From Chloroflexota bacterium (GTDB lineage: Bacteria > Chloroflexota > Dehalococcoidia > DSTF01 > RBG-16-68-14): a DNA stretch of 64,000 bases. The stretch spans positions 120,948-184,947 of the forward strand of contig QIFC01000095.1 of NCBI GenBank assembly GCA_003228685.1. Reading direction: 5' to 3'. Shown here piece by piece: positions 7,938-17,158 of this stretch. Each line of letters begins with the position of its first letter. Position 1 is the first letter of the stretch. Both the position numbers and the translations under genes were made by a program. The notes beneath the pieces were generated by a model, which saw only the letters and a list, made by a program, of their open reading frames with translations, was not told where the DNA came from and did not search any database.

Positions 7938-8659
7938 GTCGTCCCCGGGGGCGTTTCGTCGAGCTGGATCCAGGTCGATTTCGCGACGGCGCAGAGCGCG
8001 CCGTCTTCGCTATACAGCGCCGAGGCGGAGTAGAGCTTGCGCCCGTCCTGGCCCGTCGGCCAGCCGCGCACGATGTAGCGTTCGTCGCGATGGACGGGCG
8101 TCATCCGCTTGACGGCGTACCGCCCCAGGATCACGATGCCGTCCCGTTGGATGTACGGAAAGCCGCTGGGGCAATCGAGCGCCGACCAGACGATCTCCGG
8201 TGGCACGATGCCGTCGGGGTGGGCCACGGTCGCGTCAGGCAGCCACGTCGCCAGCATCTCGCGGCTGCCCTCAATGGCGGCGCCTGGGAAGATGCAGAGG
8301 CCATCGCCCGGGCCACGGTCCAGACCGCAAACGAAGCAGGAGTTGTACTGCATGCTCCTGCGTTCCGAAAAGCCACGCTTCGCGGCATCGACAGCCTCGC
8401 CCCAGCCGGGCGCGTCAGGCGCACCGACGTCGATCTGCGCGGGCTTCGCTTCGGCGACGAGGTTGTCGCCGTCCATCAGCCGTACGCCTTCGCCCTCGCG
8501 TATCACGTCGAGGGCGCGATCGAGCGGAGGCGGGGCCCGCAGCGTGACTTCCACGCCGCCCTCCACGTAGCCGGCCAGCAGCCCGCAGACGTAGCCGCCG
8601 TTGCCGGAGTTCGGCGGGCCTCGGAAGCGTCTGGGGACCGTGATCTGGCCTACCGCCAT
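7934..8659 (-). CDS. Hotdog-fold thioesterase-like protein
   Basis: A 241-aa protein beginning MAVGQITVPRRFRGPPNSGNGGYVCGLLAG, the N-terminal hotdog signature of acyl-CoA thioesterase-like proteins. A central CFVCG and a second hotdog-like half (PPEIVWSALDCPSGFP) suggest a double-hotdog layout. The track start at 8704 is rejected: the ATG at 8659 overlaps the CoA-transferase stop (TAATG), and the downstream phosphatase overlaps its stop. The operon suggests hydrolysis or editing of a CoA thioester made by the CoA-transferase. The substrate is unknown. Confidence 0.75.
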   Translation of the reverse strand: MAVGQITVPRRFRGPPNSGNGGYVCGLLAGYVEGGVEVTLRAPPPLDRALDVIREGEGVRLMDGDNLVAEAKPAQIDVGAPDAPGWGEAVDAAKRGFSERRSMQYNSCFVCGLDRGPGDGLCIFPGAAIEGSREMLATWLPDATVAHPDGIVPPEIVWSALDCPSGFPYIQRDGIVILGRYAVKRMTPVHRDERYIVRGWPTGQDGRKLYSASALYSEDGALCAVAKSTWIQLDETPPGTT

Positions 8660-9861
8660 TACAGGATCGCTCCCTTCTCCTTCAGCGGGACGATCTGGTC
8701 CCAATCGTAGCCCAGCTCCAGCAGCACCTCCTCGGTGTGCTGGCCCAGCTCAGGCGCCAGACCGCGGGGCTCCGACTCCGTATCGCTGAAGTCCGCCGGG
8801 CTGGCGACGAAGCTGACCGGCCCATCCGGGCCCTCCACGTCCTTGAACGCGCCTGACTCGTGCGCGATCGGGTCTTCCAGCATGTCGCTGATGCTGTTCA
8901 CGGGCGCGAACCAGACGTTCTCGCGGTCGAAGATTTCGCCCCATTCGTCCAGCGTCTTCCGCCCGAAGACGGCGTCCAGCTCCGCCACCAACTCCGGCCC
9001 ATGCTCGCGGCGGATGTTGATGTCGGCGAAGCGTTCGTCCTCCAGCAGGTTCTCGCGTTCGATGGCGCGCAGGAGGTCCGGCCAGTGGCGGTCCGCTTGG
9101 AGCAGCAGCAGCCAGAACCAGCGCTCGTCCTTCGACTTGAAGCAGTTGATAATCGGGTTGACCGCGTGTTCGCGGTCGTAGCCGTTGATCGGCACCTTCA
9201 GACGCATCGCCAGACTCGCGTCCCAACCCATCATGTAGATGCCCGTGCGAAGCAGCGAGATGGCGACGCGCTGCCCTTTGCCAGTACGTTCCCGCGAAAA
9301 CAGCGCCGCGCTGACGGCGCCTGCCGCGCCCATGCCGGTGATATGGTCGCCCATGCCGCCCCGCTGTTGCGGGATGGGCTGGCCCGGCGGCACGAGCGTC
9401 TGGCCCACGCCCGCCCGCGACCAGAACGCGCCGATGTCGTACGCGGCGCGGTCGCGGTTCGGGCCGTCGGGGCCGTAGCCGGTGATGTGCGCGTAGACCA
9501 GGCGTTCGTTGGCCTTCGCGAGCGTGTCGTAATCGAGCCCGAAGTCGTCGAGCGCGCGTGGGCGCATGTTGGTCACGAACACGTCGGCGCTATCGGCGAG
9601 CTTGCGCGCGATCGCCCGGCCGTCTTCGTGCTCCAAGTTCACGGCGACGCTCCGCTTGCCACGGTTGTCGACCTCGAATGGCGGATTGATCGTGATCGCG
9701 GCGCCCAACGCCGTCGCAAAGAGGCCGCGAAACGGGTCTCCGTTGGGCGGCTCCAGCTTCACGACGTCGGCGCCCCAGTCGCGCAGGATCATGGAGCAGG
9801 AGGGCCCTGCCACCCACAGCCCCAGCTCAACAACACGGATCCCCTCCAGCGGTCCGGACAT
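8659..9861 (-). CDS. CaiB/BaiF-type (family III) CoA-transferase
   Basis: A 400-aa protein starting MSGPLEGIRVVELGLWVAGP, the classic CaiB/BaiF N-terminus. It continues with WGADVVKLEPPNGDPFRG, SVAVNLEHEDGRAIARKLADSADVFVTNMRP and GGMGDHITGMGAAGAVSAAL, where the Asp of GD is the expected acyl-carrying catalytic residue. It transfers CoA between carboxylic acids. ATG 9861 is chosen over 9882 because GGGAGG lies 6 nt upstream. It is the first gene of a tightly overlapping operon with a thioesterase-like protein and a phosphatase. Confidence 0.93.
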   Translation of the reverse strand: MSGPLEGIRVVELGLWVAGPSCSMILRDWGADVVKLEPPNGDPFRGLFATALGAAITINPPFEVDNRGKRSVAVNLEHEDGRAIARKLADSADVFVTNMRPRALDDFGLDYDTLAKANERLVYAHITGYGPDGPNRDRAAYDIGAFWSRAGVGQTLVPPGQPIPQQRGGMGDHITGMGAAGAVSAALFSRERTGKGQRVAISLLRTGIYMMGWDASLAMRLKVPINGYDREHAVNPIINCFKSKDERWFWLLLLQADRHWPDLLRAIERENLLEDERFADINIRREHGPELVAELDAVFGRKTLDEWGEIFDRENVWFAPVNSISDMLEDPIAHESGAFKDVEGPDGPVSFVASPADFSDTESEPRGLAPELGQHTEEVLLELGYDWDQIVPLKEKGAIL

Positions 9862-10050
9862 TAGCTTCCTCCCTTTGTGCAATCGTGTGTGCCGGTGAGT
9901 ATAGCAGCAGTCAGCTCGTCGGCTATGCCCTGGCCGGCTGGTATGGCCCAGGGAATGGCATCATCGATACCAGTAAGGCGCATAAGTATGTAATCCTATC
10001 TTGCATAAGTACTCATAAATGACTACGCCGGTCCGCCGATTAGCTCCCCC

Positions 10051-10080
10051 AACGCTGTTAGACTGAACTTGTCAACCGGA
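10051..10080 (+). promoter_or_regulatory. Conserved upstream element of PAS-LuxR gene 1 (TAGACT box)
   Basis: A 30-nt stretch matching 23 of 30 positions in the corresponding region of the second PAS-LuxR gene (13602-13631), with TAGACTGA conserved. TAGACT is a plausible -10. The leader to the TTG start would be about 55 nt. Confidence 0.45.
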
Positions 10081-10124
10081 GGGAGGCGAGCCGACTTGGC
10101 GGTCTGGCTAGGAAGGATCTGCGC

Positions 10125-13100
10125 TTGGCGAATAGCGATGACGTTACCCCAGAAGAGAACGTGGCAGATCCTGCCGCTACCGCAGCTGGCCCTCTGAACG
10201 CCGAAGGCACGCTGCCGCAGGGTGCTAACCTCTTCAAGGCGCTCTTCTTGGAGCACCCTGATGGCGTCGCGTTGATTGTGAAGGGGCGGATAGTGCTAGT
10301 CAATGAACGCTTTGCTGAAATGAGCGGCTACTCGGCTGAAGAAGCCATCGGCATGGCCCCCAGTGAACTGGTCGTTCCGGAGGACAAGGAGCGTCTCGAT
10401 GACCGGATACAGGAGCTGCACGAACAGGGAGCAGTGTACCCATCTGCATACACGCTCCTCTGCAAGGACGGGTCCCGCCTTCCCATCGATGCTTACTCGA
10501 ACCCGATACAGCATGACGGGCAAACCGTCTTAATCAGCGTCCTTCGCGACATTTCCGACCAGAAGCAGGCTGAAGAGGCGCAACAGGCGACCACAGAGCG
10601 GCTATTGAAAGCGCAGCGCGTTGCCAAGATAGGGTTCTTGGACTGGAATCTGAAAACGAACGACATAGTCTGGTCGGATCAAATCTATGACCTCTATGGC
10701 GTCGACCCACGAGCCGATGGCGAGACCCTTGACTCCACCATACGGCTCGTTCACCCCGACGACTTGAAATTCGCAGAAGAGAATCTTGAACGGGCCACGA
10801 AGGGTGAGCAGGCATACGACATCGATCACCGCATACTGCGGCCCGATGGCAAGGTGCTATGGGTCCATGCGCAAGCGGAGCTGGTCTGGGGCGCGGACGG
10901 CAACCCGGAAAGCCTTCTGGGAACCGTCGTGGACATTACCGAGCGCAAGGAAGCGGAGCAGGCACTGCGGACCAGCGAAGAGCGCTACAGGACGCTGTAT
11001 GAGCTAGCGAGCGACGCTTTCCTGAACGTTCACACAAATGGCGAAATCCTAGATGCGAACGTCGCGGCGGCCGAATTACTTGGTTACACCTTGGAGGAGC
11101 TCAAGGAACTGAGCGCCCTCCACGATATCATCGCGCCCGAGATATCTGAAGAAACCATGGCGTCGTTGGCAAAGCAGCTTAAAGAGCAAGACCACTTTGA
11201 AGTCGGTACGATATGGCTGCGCAAGGATGGGTCGCGAGTACAGGTAGCCGTGAGCGGGAAGCCCCTGACAATAGACGGCCAGCCTCTGCTTCAGATCATC
11301 GGCCGGGACATCACCGAGCGTAAGCAGGCAGAGGAGGCGCTCCTGGAGAGCGAGGCGAAGTACCACGACCTGGTAGAGACATCGCAGGACATGATCTGGA
11401 AGTGTGCCGCTGACGGACGCTTCACGTATCTGAACGGCGCCTGGCGTGAGACGCTTGGCTATGAGCTCGAAGAAATGCTCGGCCGCCCCTTCACAGACTT
11501 TCAGACGCCGGAGGCCGCCGCACAGGACACCCAGGAGTTCGCCAGCCATCTCGCGGGGGGCTCGGTAACGGGCTACGAGACAACACACGTCTCCAAGTCC
11601 GGCGAGGAGGTTCATCTAGTCTTCAACGCCATGCCGCTGTTTGGCGCCGACGGGAACATCGTAGGCACCCAGGGCACGGCTTACAACATCACGGCGCGGA
11701 AGCGGGCGGAGGAGGCGTTGCGGCTGCGAAGCGCCGCTGTTGAGGCCGCCGCCAACGGCGTCGTCATCGCCGACCGTGAAGGCGATATCGTTTGGGTGAA
11801 CGCAGCCTTCACGGCCCTCACTGGCTATCCCTTCGAGGAGGCCATCGGCCAAAATCCACGCCTCCTCAGATCGGGCAAGCACGATCAGCCGTTCTATAAG
11901 CAGCTCTGGGACACGGTCCTGGCCGGACAGGTCTGGAGAGGTGAGATAATCAACCAGCGCAAGGACGGCAGCTTCTACACGGAGGAGCAGGCCATCACGC
12001 CGGTATCTGACGAACACGGCGAGATCACGCACTTCATCGCCATCAAGCAAGACATCACCGACCGCAAGCAGGCAGAGGAGGCGCTGCGAGCCCTGCAAGA
12101 GGAGCGCTACGACCGGCTGCTTGAAGTGGCGCCGGACGGCATTGTGATCGTCGATGGCGCAGGCGTCATCGAGACCGTCAATGCGAAGACAGAAGAGATG
12201 TTCGGCTACGATCGGAGTGAGCTGATTGGCAGGCCCGTAGAGATGCTCATTCCTGAGCGCTTTCACGAGCGCCATCTAGCCCACCGCCAGGCATACACGG
12301 CTGCGCCCCACGCGCGTCAGATGGGGCCTGAGATAGACCTCTACGGGCTGCGTAAGGATGGGAGCGGATTTCCCGTAGACATCAGCCTCAATACGACGCG
12401 GACAGCAGATGGGGTCCGCGTCATTGCCGCCGTCCGAGACGTGGCGGAACGTGTCGCTGCCGAAACTGCGCTGCGTGAGAGCGAATCCACAAACCGCGCG
12501 CTGTTGGCGGCGATGCCCGACATGATATTCCGGATCGCGCGTGACGGCACGTACCTGGGCTTCACGCCAGGCGCGACAGCAATGCCCATCGTCGAACCGA
12601 ACGAATTCCTGGGCAAGAGCGTACGCGAGGTCATCCCCCAGATTGCTGAACAGTTTCTGCAAGCCATTGAGCGGGCACTGGATAGCCGGGAAACACAGAC
12701 GTTAGAGTACGAACTCGCATATGGCGAAGAGTTAAAATTCTTCGAGGCCCGGATTAACGCTTCCGGCGAGAAAGAAGCGCTCACGATCGTCCGTGACATC
12801 ACAGCTCGCAGGCAGGCGCAGGAGTCGCTGCGGCATAGCGAAGCGCGCTTTTCCACCGCGTTTCACGACAACCCCGTTCCCGTTGTGATCTCCAGAGTGA
12901 ACGATGGAAAGCTCATCGACGTGAATGATGCGTTCCTTAGCATGACCGGACAGCGCCGGGCGGAGACCATTGGGCGCACGAACATCGAACTGGGCATGCA
13001 GACCGACCCCGCCCCGCTCGAGGATGTAGCGGAAGCGGTCCGCAAACACGGAACGGTCATGGACTTCCCAGCACAGCTCAGGCTCAAGACGGGCGATGTC

Positions 13101-13460
13101 CTCGACGTGCTGGCGACCGTGACGCAGATCGAATTGGAAGGCCAGCCCTGCTTCCTGACCACGTTTGTTGACATCACGGAACGCACACGGCTCGAACATG
13201 AGCTACGGCAGATGCGTGACGACCTGGAAAGCAAAGTCGAGCGCCGGATGGCCGGCGACAACCCCTATCGGCTGACCTTTCGCGAGTATACTGTCCTTCA
13301 CCTGATCGCCGCCGGTAAGGCCGACAAGGAGATTGCTGCCGAACTGGGGATCAGCATCTACACCGTCCACCGGCACGTGAGCAAGATCCTGGCGAAGATG
13401 GACTCCCCATCCAGGACAGAGGCGGGAACCCGTGCGCTCCGCGAAGGGCTGCTGGACTAG
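10125..13460 (+). CDS. Multi-PAS LuxR-type regulator (eight PAS domains), paralogue 1
   Basis: A 1111-aa soluble protein with about eight consecutive PAS/PAC units of roughly 120 aa, each ending in the D(I/V)(T/S)(E/A)RK-type PAC motif. The C-terminal LuxR helix-turn-helix (LTFREYTVLHLIAAGKADKEIAAELGIS) occupies the last 70 residues. No kinase, receiver or transmembrane segment is visible, so it probably senses a cytosolic ligand, redox state or light and binds DNA directly. The start is TTG, with GGAAGGA upstream, in the same sequence context as the paralogue at 13675. The cofactor of each PAS domain cannot be told from sequence. Confidence 0.9.
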   Translation: MANSDDVTPEENVADPAATAAGPLNAEGTLPQGANLFKALFLEHPDGVALIVKGRIVLVNERFAEMSGYSAEEAIGMAPSELVVPEDKERLDDRIQELHEQGAVYPSAYTLLCKDGSRLPIDAYSNPIQHDGQTVLISVLRDISDQKQAEEAQQATTERLLKAQRVAKIGFLDWNLKTNDIVWSDQIYDLYGVDPRADGETLDSTIRLVHPDDLKFAEENLERATKGEQAYDIDHRILRPDGKVLWVHAQAELVWGADGNPESLLGTVVDITERKEAEQALRTSEERYRTLYELASDAFLNVHTNGEILDANVAAAELLGYTLEELKELSALHDIIAPEISEETMASLAKQLKEQDHFEVGTIWLRKDGSRVQVAVSGKPLTIDGQPLLQIIGRDITERKQAEEALLESEAKYHDLVETSQDMIWKCAADGRFTYLNGAWRETLGYELEEMLGRPFTDFQTPEAAAQDTQEFASHLAGGSVTGYETTHVSKSGEEVHLVFNAMPLFGADGNIVGTQGTAYNITARKRAEEALRLRSAAVEAAANGVVIADREGDIVWVNAAFTALTGYPFEEAIGQNPRLLRSGKHDQPFYKQLWDTVLAGQVWRGEIINQRKDGSFYTEEQAITPVSDEHGEITHFIAIKQDITDRKQAEEALRALQEERYDRLLEVAPDGIVIVDGAGVIETVNAKTEEMFGYDRSELIGRPVEMLIPERFHERHLAHRQAYTAAPHARQMGPEIDLYGLRKDGSGFPVDISLNTTRTADGVRVIAAVRDVAERVAAETALRESESTNRALLAAMPDMIFRIARDGTYLGFTPGATAMPIVEPNEFLGKSVREVIPQIAEQFLQAIERALDSRETQTLEYELAYGEELKFFEARINASGEKEALTIVRDITARRQAQESLRHSEARFSTAFHDNPVPVVISRVNDGKLIDVNDAFLSMTGQRRAETIGRTNIELGMQTDPAPLEDVAEAVRKHGTVMDFPAQLRLKTGDVLDVLATVTQIELEGQPCFLTTFVDITERTRLEHELRQMRDDLESKVERRMAGDNPYRLTFREYTVLHLIAAGKADKEIAAELGISIYTVHRHVSKILAKMDSPSRTEAGTRALREGLLD

Positions 13461-13494
13461 CAGCGGCCAGCTTCTCTACCCGCCCTGCTGGGCG

Positions 13495-13541
13495 CCATCC
13501 TGTCCGCCCGCCCGCGGGAGGGAGTCTGTCGCCCGTCCTGA
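13495..13541. repeat. Degenerate dispersed repeat with GC-rich centre
   Basis: CCATCCTG then a CCCGCCCGCGGGAGGGAG centre then TCTGTCGCCC. It resembles the copy at 28.86 kb (CCTGCCCGCCGCAGGAGGGAG). It lies in the gap between the two PAS-LuxR genes. Confidence 0.5.
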
Positions 13542-13601
13542 TCGGCCCTGCGGTGATGGTTGGTTAGAATTGGCTATGCCTACCAGCCGACTGACACGAC
13601 C

Positions 13602-13631
13602 AACACTGATAGACTGAGGCTGTCAGCCAGA
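13602..13631 (+). promoter_or_regulatory. Conserved upstream element of PAS-LuxR gene 2 (TAGACT box)
   Basis: Counterpart of 10051-10080. It shares TAGACTGA and the TGTCA stretch and is followed at similar distance by a ribosome-binding site (GAGAGGA) and a TTG start. The similarity indicates the duplication included the promoter region. Confidence 0.45.
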
Positions 13632-13674
13632 AGACAGCCAGCCTGGCCGGTATCGCTTAGGAGAGGAATCGCGC

Positions 13675-16257
13675 TTGGCAGACATCGGGTACGAAGACCC
13701 CGAAGGGCATGCAGCGAAGTTGGCCGGCATTACTAGCGGCGACGCACAGGCAGAAGACCGGCTCCCCCAAAGCGCACAGCTGTACCAGATGCTCTTCGCA
13801 TCCCACCCCGACGGCGTCGTCCTGACCGTCGAGGGCAAGATCGCGCTCATCAACGATCGCTTTGCCGAGCTGAGCGGCTATTCGACTGAAGAAGCCATCG
13901 GGATGACCCCGAGCGATCTGGTGGTCCCCGAGGAGCGCGAGCGAGCCGGCGAGCGAGTGCAGGCGCTCCTGACGAAAGGGCCGGCGTTCCCGTCCACGTA
14001 CACCTTCGTGCGAAAGGACGGGACCAAACTACCCATCGATGCGCTCTCCAGGCCGGTGCAGCATGACGGGAAGGCGGCCATCATCAGCGTCGTGCGCGAT
14101 ATCTCCGAACGGAGGCGGGCGGAGGAAGCGCTGCTGCGCACCGGGGAGCGCTACCAACACCTGCTTGAAGTGGCGCCGGACGGCATTGTCGTCGTCGATG
14201 GCGCCGGTGTCATTGAGACGGTCAACGCGAAGACGGAGGAGCTCTTTGGCTACGGTCGGGAAGAACTGGTGGGTCGTTCGGTGGAGATGCTCCTTCCCGA
14301 GCGATATCGGGAGCATCACACCGCTCACCGCCAGACATATACGGCCGCGCCCTACGTCCGAACAATGGAGTCGGGGACCGACCTCTACGGCTTGCGCAAA
14401 GACGGAAGCGAATTCCCGGTAGACATCAGCCTCAACGCCATCCAGTCAGACGCTGGGACCAACGTCATCGCTGCCGTACGCGATTTGAGCGAGCGCGCCG
14501 AGGCCGAGAAAGGGCTGCGCCGGAGTGAGGAGCGTTTCAAGGTCTCGCTCATGAATACGCCAATCGTGGTCTTCGAACAGGATTCGGACCTCCGCTACAC
14601 GTGGGCTCACAATCCAGTGCCCGGCTTCACGCTGGAAGATCTGCTCGGCAAGACCGACATCGAATTGCTTCCCGCCGGCGAGGCAACGCGGCTGACCGAA
14701 CTGAAACAGCAAGTCCTCCGTTCCGGCAAGGGAACACGGGAGATCGTCGAAGCCACTATCGACGGTCGGCTCGGCTACCACGACATTACGATCGAAACGT
14801 TGCTTGACGGCGAGGGCGCCATCGTGGGGATCACGGCCGCATCGTTCGACATCACCGAACGCAAGCAGGCAGAAGAGGCGTTGCGAGCGCTGGAAGAGGA
14901 GCGCTACCGCCGTCTGCTTGAAGTGGCGCCGGACGGCATCGTGATCGTCAATGACGCCGGCGTCATCGAGACGGTCAACGCGCGGACGGAAGAGTTGTTC
15001 GGCTACGACCGGAAGGAACTGATCGGCAGGCCCGTGGAGACGCTCATGCCCGACCGGCATCACCAGCTTCATACGGCTCACCGCCAGGCATATACCGCCG
15101 CTCCTCACGCCCGCCCCATGGGGCAGGAGATGGAGCTGTACGGGCTGCGTAAAGATGGGAACATATTCCCGATTGACGTGAGCCTCAACACGATGCGCTC
15201 GGCCGATGGGATCAGCGTCATCGCCGCCGTCCGTGATGTGACCGAGCGCGTTGTTGCCGAGAAGACGCTGCGTGAGAGCGAAGCGACAAACCGTGCGCTG
15301 TTGATGGCAATGCCGGACATGATCTTCCGGCTGGACCGCGATGGCACGTACACGGGCTTTGTGCCGGGCGCAACGTCGGAGCCCATCGTCCAGCCGAGCG
15401 AACTCCTGGGCCGTAGCGTGCGAGAGATCATTCCTAGCCTAGCCGAAGAATTTCTGCAGGCCATTGGCCGGGCACTGGACAGGCAGGACGCACAAACTCT
15501 GGACTATGACCTCCCGTATGATGACGAACTCCGCTCCTTCGAGGCCCGAATCAACGCCTATAGCGATGACGAAGTCTTGGCGATCGTCCGCGATGTGACC
15601 GCGCGCAAGAGAGCCGAGAAGGCGCAACGTGAAAGCGAAGCGCGGTTCTCCACAGCGTTTCACGACAACCCCGTTCCCGTCGCGATCTCCAGAGTGCGGG
15701 ACGGCAAACTCATCGACGTGAATGATGCGTTCCTGAGCATGACCGGACATCGGCGAGCGGAGACCATCGGGCGCACGAACATCGAGCTTGGCATGCTGGC
15801 CGACCCCGGCGCGCGTGAGGACGTAACAGAAGCAGTCCGCGAACACGGAACAGTCCGTGACTTTCCGGCACAGCTCAGGCGCAAGACGGGCGACGTCCTT
15901 GACGTGCTAGCGACGGTGACGCAGATCGAACTGGAAGGCGAGCCCAGCTTCCTGACCACGTTTGTCGACGTCACCGAACGCAAGCGGCTCGAAGCGGAAC
16001 TGCAGGAGATGCGTGACGACCTGGAAAGCAAAGTCGAACGCAGGATGGCCGGCGACAACCCATATCAGCTTACCTTCCGCGAGTTCACGGTCCTTCACCT
16101 CGTCGCCGCAGGCAAAGCGGATAAGGAGATCGCGGTCGAACTGGGTATCAGCGTCTACACCGTCCACCGGCACATGAGCAAGATCCTGGCCAAGATGGAC
16201 TCCCCTTCCAGGACCGAAGCGGGAACGCGAGCGCTCCGCGAAGGGCTGCTGGACTAG
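13675..16257 (+). CDS. Multi-PAS LuxR-type regulator (six PAS domains), paralogue 2
   Basis: An 860-aa paralogue of the preceding gene. The N-terminal PAS and the last PAS units plus LuxR helix-turn-helix align closely with paralogue 1. The middle differs: one PAS type (LLEVAPDGIV...) occurs twice here and once in paralogue 1, separated here by a unit with DITIETLLDGEG. The C-terminal DNA-binding domains are almost identical, including AGKADKEIA and MDSPSRTEAGTRALREGLLD, so both may bind the same operator while sensing different inputs. TTG start, GAGAGGA upstream. No membrane segment. Confidence 0.9.
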   Translation: MADIGYEDPEGHAAKLAGITSGDAQAEDRLPQSAQLYQMLFASHPDGVVLTVEGKIALINDRFAELSGYSTEEAIGMTPSDLVVPEERERAGERVQALLTKGPAFPSTYTFVRKDGTKLPIDALSRPVQHDGKAAIISVVRDISERRRAEEALLRTGERYQHLLEVAPDGIVVVDGAGVIETVNAKTEELFGYGREELVGRSVEMLLPERYREHHTAHRQTYTAAPYVRTMESGTDLYGLRKDGSEFPVDISLNAIQSDAGTNVIAAVRDLSERAEAEKGLRRSEERFKVSLMNTPIVVFEQDSDLRYTWAHNPVPGFTLEDLLGKTDIELLPAGEATRLTELKQQVLRSGKGTREIVEATIDGRLGYHDITIETLLDGEGAIVGITAASFDITERKQAEEALRALEEERYRRLLEVAPDGIVIVNDAGVIETVNARTEELFGYDRKELIGRPVETLMPDRHHQLHTAHRQAYTAAPHARPMGQEMELYGLRKDGNIFPIDVSLNTMRSADGISVIAAVRDVTERVVAEKTLRESEATNRALLMAMPDMIFRLDRDGTYTGFVPGATSEPIVQPSELLGRSVREIIPSLAEEFLQAIGRALDRQDAQTLDYDLPYDDELRSFEARINAYSDDEVLAIVRDVTARKRAEKAQRESEARFSTAFHDNPVPVAISRVRDGKLIDVNDAFLSMTGHRRAETIGRTNIELGMLADPGAREDVTEAVREHGTVRDFPAQLRRKTGDVLDVLATVTQIELEGEPSFLTTFVDVTERKRLEAELQEMRDDLESKVERRMAGDNPYQLTFREFTVLHLVAAGKADKEIAVELGISVYTVHRHMSKILAKMDSPSRTEAGTRALREGLLD

Positions 16258-16307
16258 GCAGCGAACACGCAACGCGCGGGCGGGCTGCATCAGGTAGGCT
16301 GTACTCC

Positions 16308-16601
16308 ATGGCGAAGAGCAAGCAACCAGCCAGCATGACTCCAGCCGAGAGAAAAGAGCGTGGCCTGAAGAAGCTCCGCGCGCTCCTGAATGAGCTGCTT
16401 GAGACAGACGCGCTCGACGAGAAGAGCCCCGGTGTCTTTCGCTGGAAGTCGCGGGCCTTCCTCCACTTCCACTACCTCTTGGACGGCAGCTTCGTCGCGG
16501 ATGCCCGCATCGGCGGCGACGACTTCCATAAGTTCGACGTCACAACGCCCCCTGGGCAGGCCGTATTTCTCGCTGCTCTCCGCGACACGATCGGCGAGTG
16601 A
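16308..16601 (+). CDS. Hypothetical protein, 97 aa
   Basis: I do not assign a function. A small soluble protein with a basic N-terminus and a compact domain containing FRWKSRAFLHFHYLLDG and FVADARIGGDDFHKFDV. Two His residues in FLHFH and one in DDFHKF might bind a metal or substrate, but that is conjecture. No Shine-Dalgarno precedes the ATG. TAGGCT lies 7 nt upstream, as in other candidate leaderless genes here. It is followed directly by the NrtS-like gene. Confidence 0.6.
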   Translation: MAKSKQPASMTPAERKERGLKKLRALLNELLETDALDEKSPGVFRWKSRAFLHFHYLLDGSFVADARIGGDDFHKFDVTTPPGQAVFLAALRDTIGE

Positions 16602-16603
16602 TG

Positions 16604-16609
16604 TAGAAT
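16604..16609 (+). promoter_or_regulatory. TAGAAT box 9 nt before an ATG (leaderless promoter candidate)
   Basis: TAGAAT, then ACGTCCGCC, then the ATG at 16619. The same box-spacer-start arrangement recurs at 17144 and 18330. There is no Shine-Dalgarno in the 9-nt gap, so transcription would begin at or just before the start codon. Confidence 0.55.
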
Positions 16610-16618
16610 ACGTCCGCC

Positions 16619-16972
16619 ATGGAACCACTCATTCAGGATGCCAGTCTCGATGGCCTGCGGTCTAGTTGCCGTCGCTGCGACGCCGAGCTGCACCGCTCGG
16701 CCTACGAAGTCCGAATGTCCGGAACGGCCGCCTACTACTGCCTGCGCTGTGCCCTTATGCACCGGCCTATGGTTCGACGTTCACTCGTCATTAGCCTGAT
16801 CGTGGGGACCCTGCTCACAGCCATCAACCAAAGAAACGTCCTCGTTCAAAGCGGTCTGCCGGCTAGCTTGGCGTGGCAAGTCCCGCTCACCTACGTCGTG
16901 TCCTACTGTGTGGCTACGTTGGGAGCTATCCTCAACGCTCGTAGTGCCGGCGTTGAACTCGATCATGCATAA
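16619..16972 (+). CDS. NrtS-like small membrane protein with N-terminal Cys-pair motif
   Basis: A 117-aa protein. Residues about 17-45 hold two CxxC pairs (CRRC and CLRC), a zinc-ribbon-like arrangement. Residues about 52-105 hold two membrane helices with RRSLVISLIVGTLLTAINQ and LTYVVSYCVATLGAI, which resemble the short NrtS (nitrate/nitrite transport-associated) family. The start lacks a Shine-Dalgarno and has a TAGAAT box 9 nt upstream. Its first codons (MEPLIQ) also resemble the N-terminus of the cyclase-type remnants nearby, so the start may have been borrowed from one. Confidence 0.65.
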   Translation: MEPLIQDASLDGLRSSCRRCDAELHRSAYEVRMSGTAAYYCLRCALMHRPMVRRSLVISLIVGTLLTAINQRNVLVQSGLPASLAWQVPLTYVVSYCVATLGAILNARSAGVELDHA

Positions 16973-17158
16973 CGCTCGTCGGTCTTGCTACGCGCTGGTG
17001 GCAATCAACGTCGTGAGTTCGCTTGTGCACATCGTGCTGATCCCATACGTCGCGGTTGGACTCACGCTGTTGTGCCACGACCTGAACGCGGCTCGAACGC
17101 CCCAAGACTAGCCGGCCCAGCAGCAGGTTCGCACACATTCCGTTAGAATACGTCCGCC

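Noticed and set aside
8860-9864. 334-aa plus-strand ORF opposite the CoA-transferase
   Set aside because: Antisense shadow of a gene with clear CaiB/BaiF motifs; no ribosome-binding site or domain.
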